Assembly (NCBI GenBank): GCA_025642065.1
Contig: JAODUP010000675.1
Coordinates: 328,589 to 392,588 of the forward strand
Direction: 5' to 3'
DNA from: Paralvinella palmiformis
Lineage: Eukaryota > Annelida > Polychaeta > Terebellida > Alvinellidae
Length of the DNA stretch: 64,000 bases
Position 1 is the stretch's first letter, and each line of letters opens with the position of its first letter. A program made the translations under genes and the position numbers. Shown piece by piece: positions 62,640 through 64,000 of this stretch. The notes below the pieces were generated by a model. It was given only the letters and a program-made list of their open reading frames with translations, had not been told where the DNA came from and made no database searches.

Positions 62640-63720
62640 TTTTCCTTATTTCGAGTCGACAGCGCCCAACGAATAACCTCTGACCTTGACCTCTGATTCG
62701 TTCATCGTATGCTCTGTTGAAGAGTGCTCTTGGGTCAAGTCTGTCTAGCTCATTCATGATCTTTTACACTTGTATCATGCCCCCTTGCAGTCTTCTAAAC
62801 AGGGGTGATGGGAGCCTCAGTGCAACTAGCCGCTCTTCCTAAGACATGTTTCATATCGGGTATGTCATCGATAAAGATGACAAATAGCATAGGCCCGAGA
62901 ACGCTCCCTTGAAGAATACCGCTCAGCACCTCCAGCCATGCTGACAGACAGCTATTCACCACTACACGGACACGTTTCTTATGGTCAGTCAGGAAAGCTT
63001 GCATCCAGTCCATGACTTTGTTGTTGATTCCATATGCTGCCATCTTAGCATGGAGTCTTTCCTGCGGCACGGAATCGAACGCCTTGTGGAAATTGAGGTG
63101 CCCTGCGTCGATTGGGTCACCAGAGTCAAGCATTTCAGTCCACAGTGTGAGTAGTTGGGTCATACATGAACTCCCCCGGATAAAGCCATTTTAGGCATCA
63201 CAGTATAATTGATTTTCCATTCATATTATATACCAGAATATCACGTATTATTGACTCTATTTTCCTATTATGGAGGTCAGACTTACTGGCCTGTAATTAC
63301 CAGCTATTGGTCTGCTACCTTTCTTATGTATTAGCGTGATGTTTCCAGGCAGTTGTGATTTATGGAAGATGACACTTAGAGGTAATGCATTAACATCAGC
63401 CGTCTCCTTCATGAATACACTGGCAAAATAAGTTTTCAAGACATCAGCCTTTACCAGGTCACATTGAGTTTTTGTACACTCATTAACCTTAATGTCACCT
63501 ATCCTGGATTTGTTCTTCAGTTTGGAACTGGGGTATCTCCAAATAGCTTTGGGGTTGGACTTTTTGGGGCCAGATCTTTTGCAAATTCTTTACATAGTTG
63601 GCATGTGAATTTGGATAGCTCATTCTTCACATGGCACCCTCTAATTTGATCAGCATCACTATATACTTTCTGACATGGTTGCAGTTTCCTCAAGCTAACT
63701 GTTTTTTTCCCCAGAGCAGT
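62640..63720 (-). pseudogene. LINE (Jockey/CR1-type) relic with internal deletion
   Basis: From high to low: a decayed linker (LSKFTCQLCKEFAKDLAPKS, ADVLKTYFASVFMKE), HKKGSRPIAGNYRPVSLTSI with IGK (63257-63439), MTQLLTLWTEMLDSGDPIDA, LNFHKAFDSVPQERLHAKMA, and LSGILQGSVLGPMLFVIFID (62795-63163; normally GIPQGSVLGP). The sequence then jumps directly to the C-terminal tail, EERLVALRLPSPLFRRLQGG, DRLDPRALFNRAYDERIRGQ and GRCRLEIRKNS. The YADD catalytic block and thumb are absent, so a segment of several hundred bp has been deleted at about 62855. It is dead. It differs from the CR1-like family at 24.4 and 28.4 kb. Confidence 0.88.
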
Positions 63721-64000
63721 TGATTAAACCTATATTTTACTGGTCTAACTTAGGTTAAATTGGATTTTCTTAGGAAAGGCTATATTCTTTCACAAAGTCA
63801 AATATATGTAACTCAGATACACATGATAATCTAAAAGGTTTGAATTTGTAACATGCCATCATGCTGTAATAATAATAATAATATAAATTAATAATAAAAC
63901 CTAATCCAGTATGTGAGATATTCTGCTACTGGAAGAAATAATCAGATGATTTCTCACAATAAGGATGGTAGTGTACTGATGTGTTTGGGTTTGGGATATT
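63721..64000. other. Unassigned DNA at the window edge
   Basis: Probably the upstream part of the LINE linker at first, then AT-rich DNA with a short (AAT)n near 63868. Nothing else was recognised. Confidence 0.35.

Overview
This is eukaryotic, almost certainly animal, repeat-rich intergenic DNA. It is strongly A+T-rich and crowded with di-, tri- and tetranucleotide microsatellites. The readable coding remains are animal-type mobile elements: Tc1/mariner DD34E transposases, several non-LTR retrotransposons (LINEs), Penelope-like elements (PLEs) with a GIY-YIG endonuclease, hAT-like miniature ends and a possible tRNA-derived SINE. The mix would suit a marine invertebrate such as a mollusc, but no host gene is clear enough to fix the lineage. 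I found no bacterial or viral gene, no CRISPR array and no convincing host protein-coding gene.

Layout. 1-8.0 kb: a Tc1-like transposase pseudogene (about 1115-2100, minus), a hAT-like miniature element with a near-perfect 8-bp target duplication (3041-3194), an unidentified 180-codon ORF (4800-5342) and a CR1/L2-like LINE relic (about 7335-8035). 8-18.7 kb: a second Tc1-like relic that has lost all three catalytic residues (10660-11466), one copy of a dispersed repeat (12121-12503) and a LINE reverse transcriptase relic split by a (TA)n array (17700-18625). 20.4-23.0 kb: a decayed PLE ending against a (TA)n(GT)n array. 24.4-29.9 kb: a LINE cluster, with a 5'-truncated CR1-like copy joined to the 3' end of an I-superfamily LINE (RT, RNase H, CCHC knuckle), then a longer CR1-like copy. 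30-38.6 kb: mostly unassigned AT-rich DNA and simple repeats, with one weak candidate secreted peptide. 38.7-42.4 kb: a PLE carboxy-terminal fragment followed by a higher-order tandem array with a period of about 1.2 kb. 43.6-44.6 kb: a (GAGT)n satellite of about 1 kb. 45.1-46.7 kb: a third PLE copy. 49-55.3 kb: microsatellites, a possible SINE and a second (GAGT)n/(CAGT)n array. 56-60 kb: a LINE relic holding three TTAGGG-type units, a GC-richer patch with a THAP-like Cys motif and YY1-like sites, a possible terminal exon, and a pair of CTCF-like motifs. 60.9-64 kb: a hAT-like end with TAATCG words, the second copy of the dispersed repeat, and a LINE that lost its YADD segment by internal deletion.

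The coding pieces are relics and do not form a working pathway. The least routine signal is that the PLE family's 3' terminus repeatedly lies against GT or TA/GT microsatellites (20.45, 27.72, 38.77, 39.98 and 42.02 kb), and that one such terminus was amplified into a compound tandem array. Assignments were made by reading translations by eye; no database search was run.
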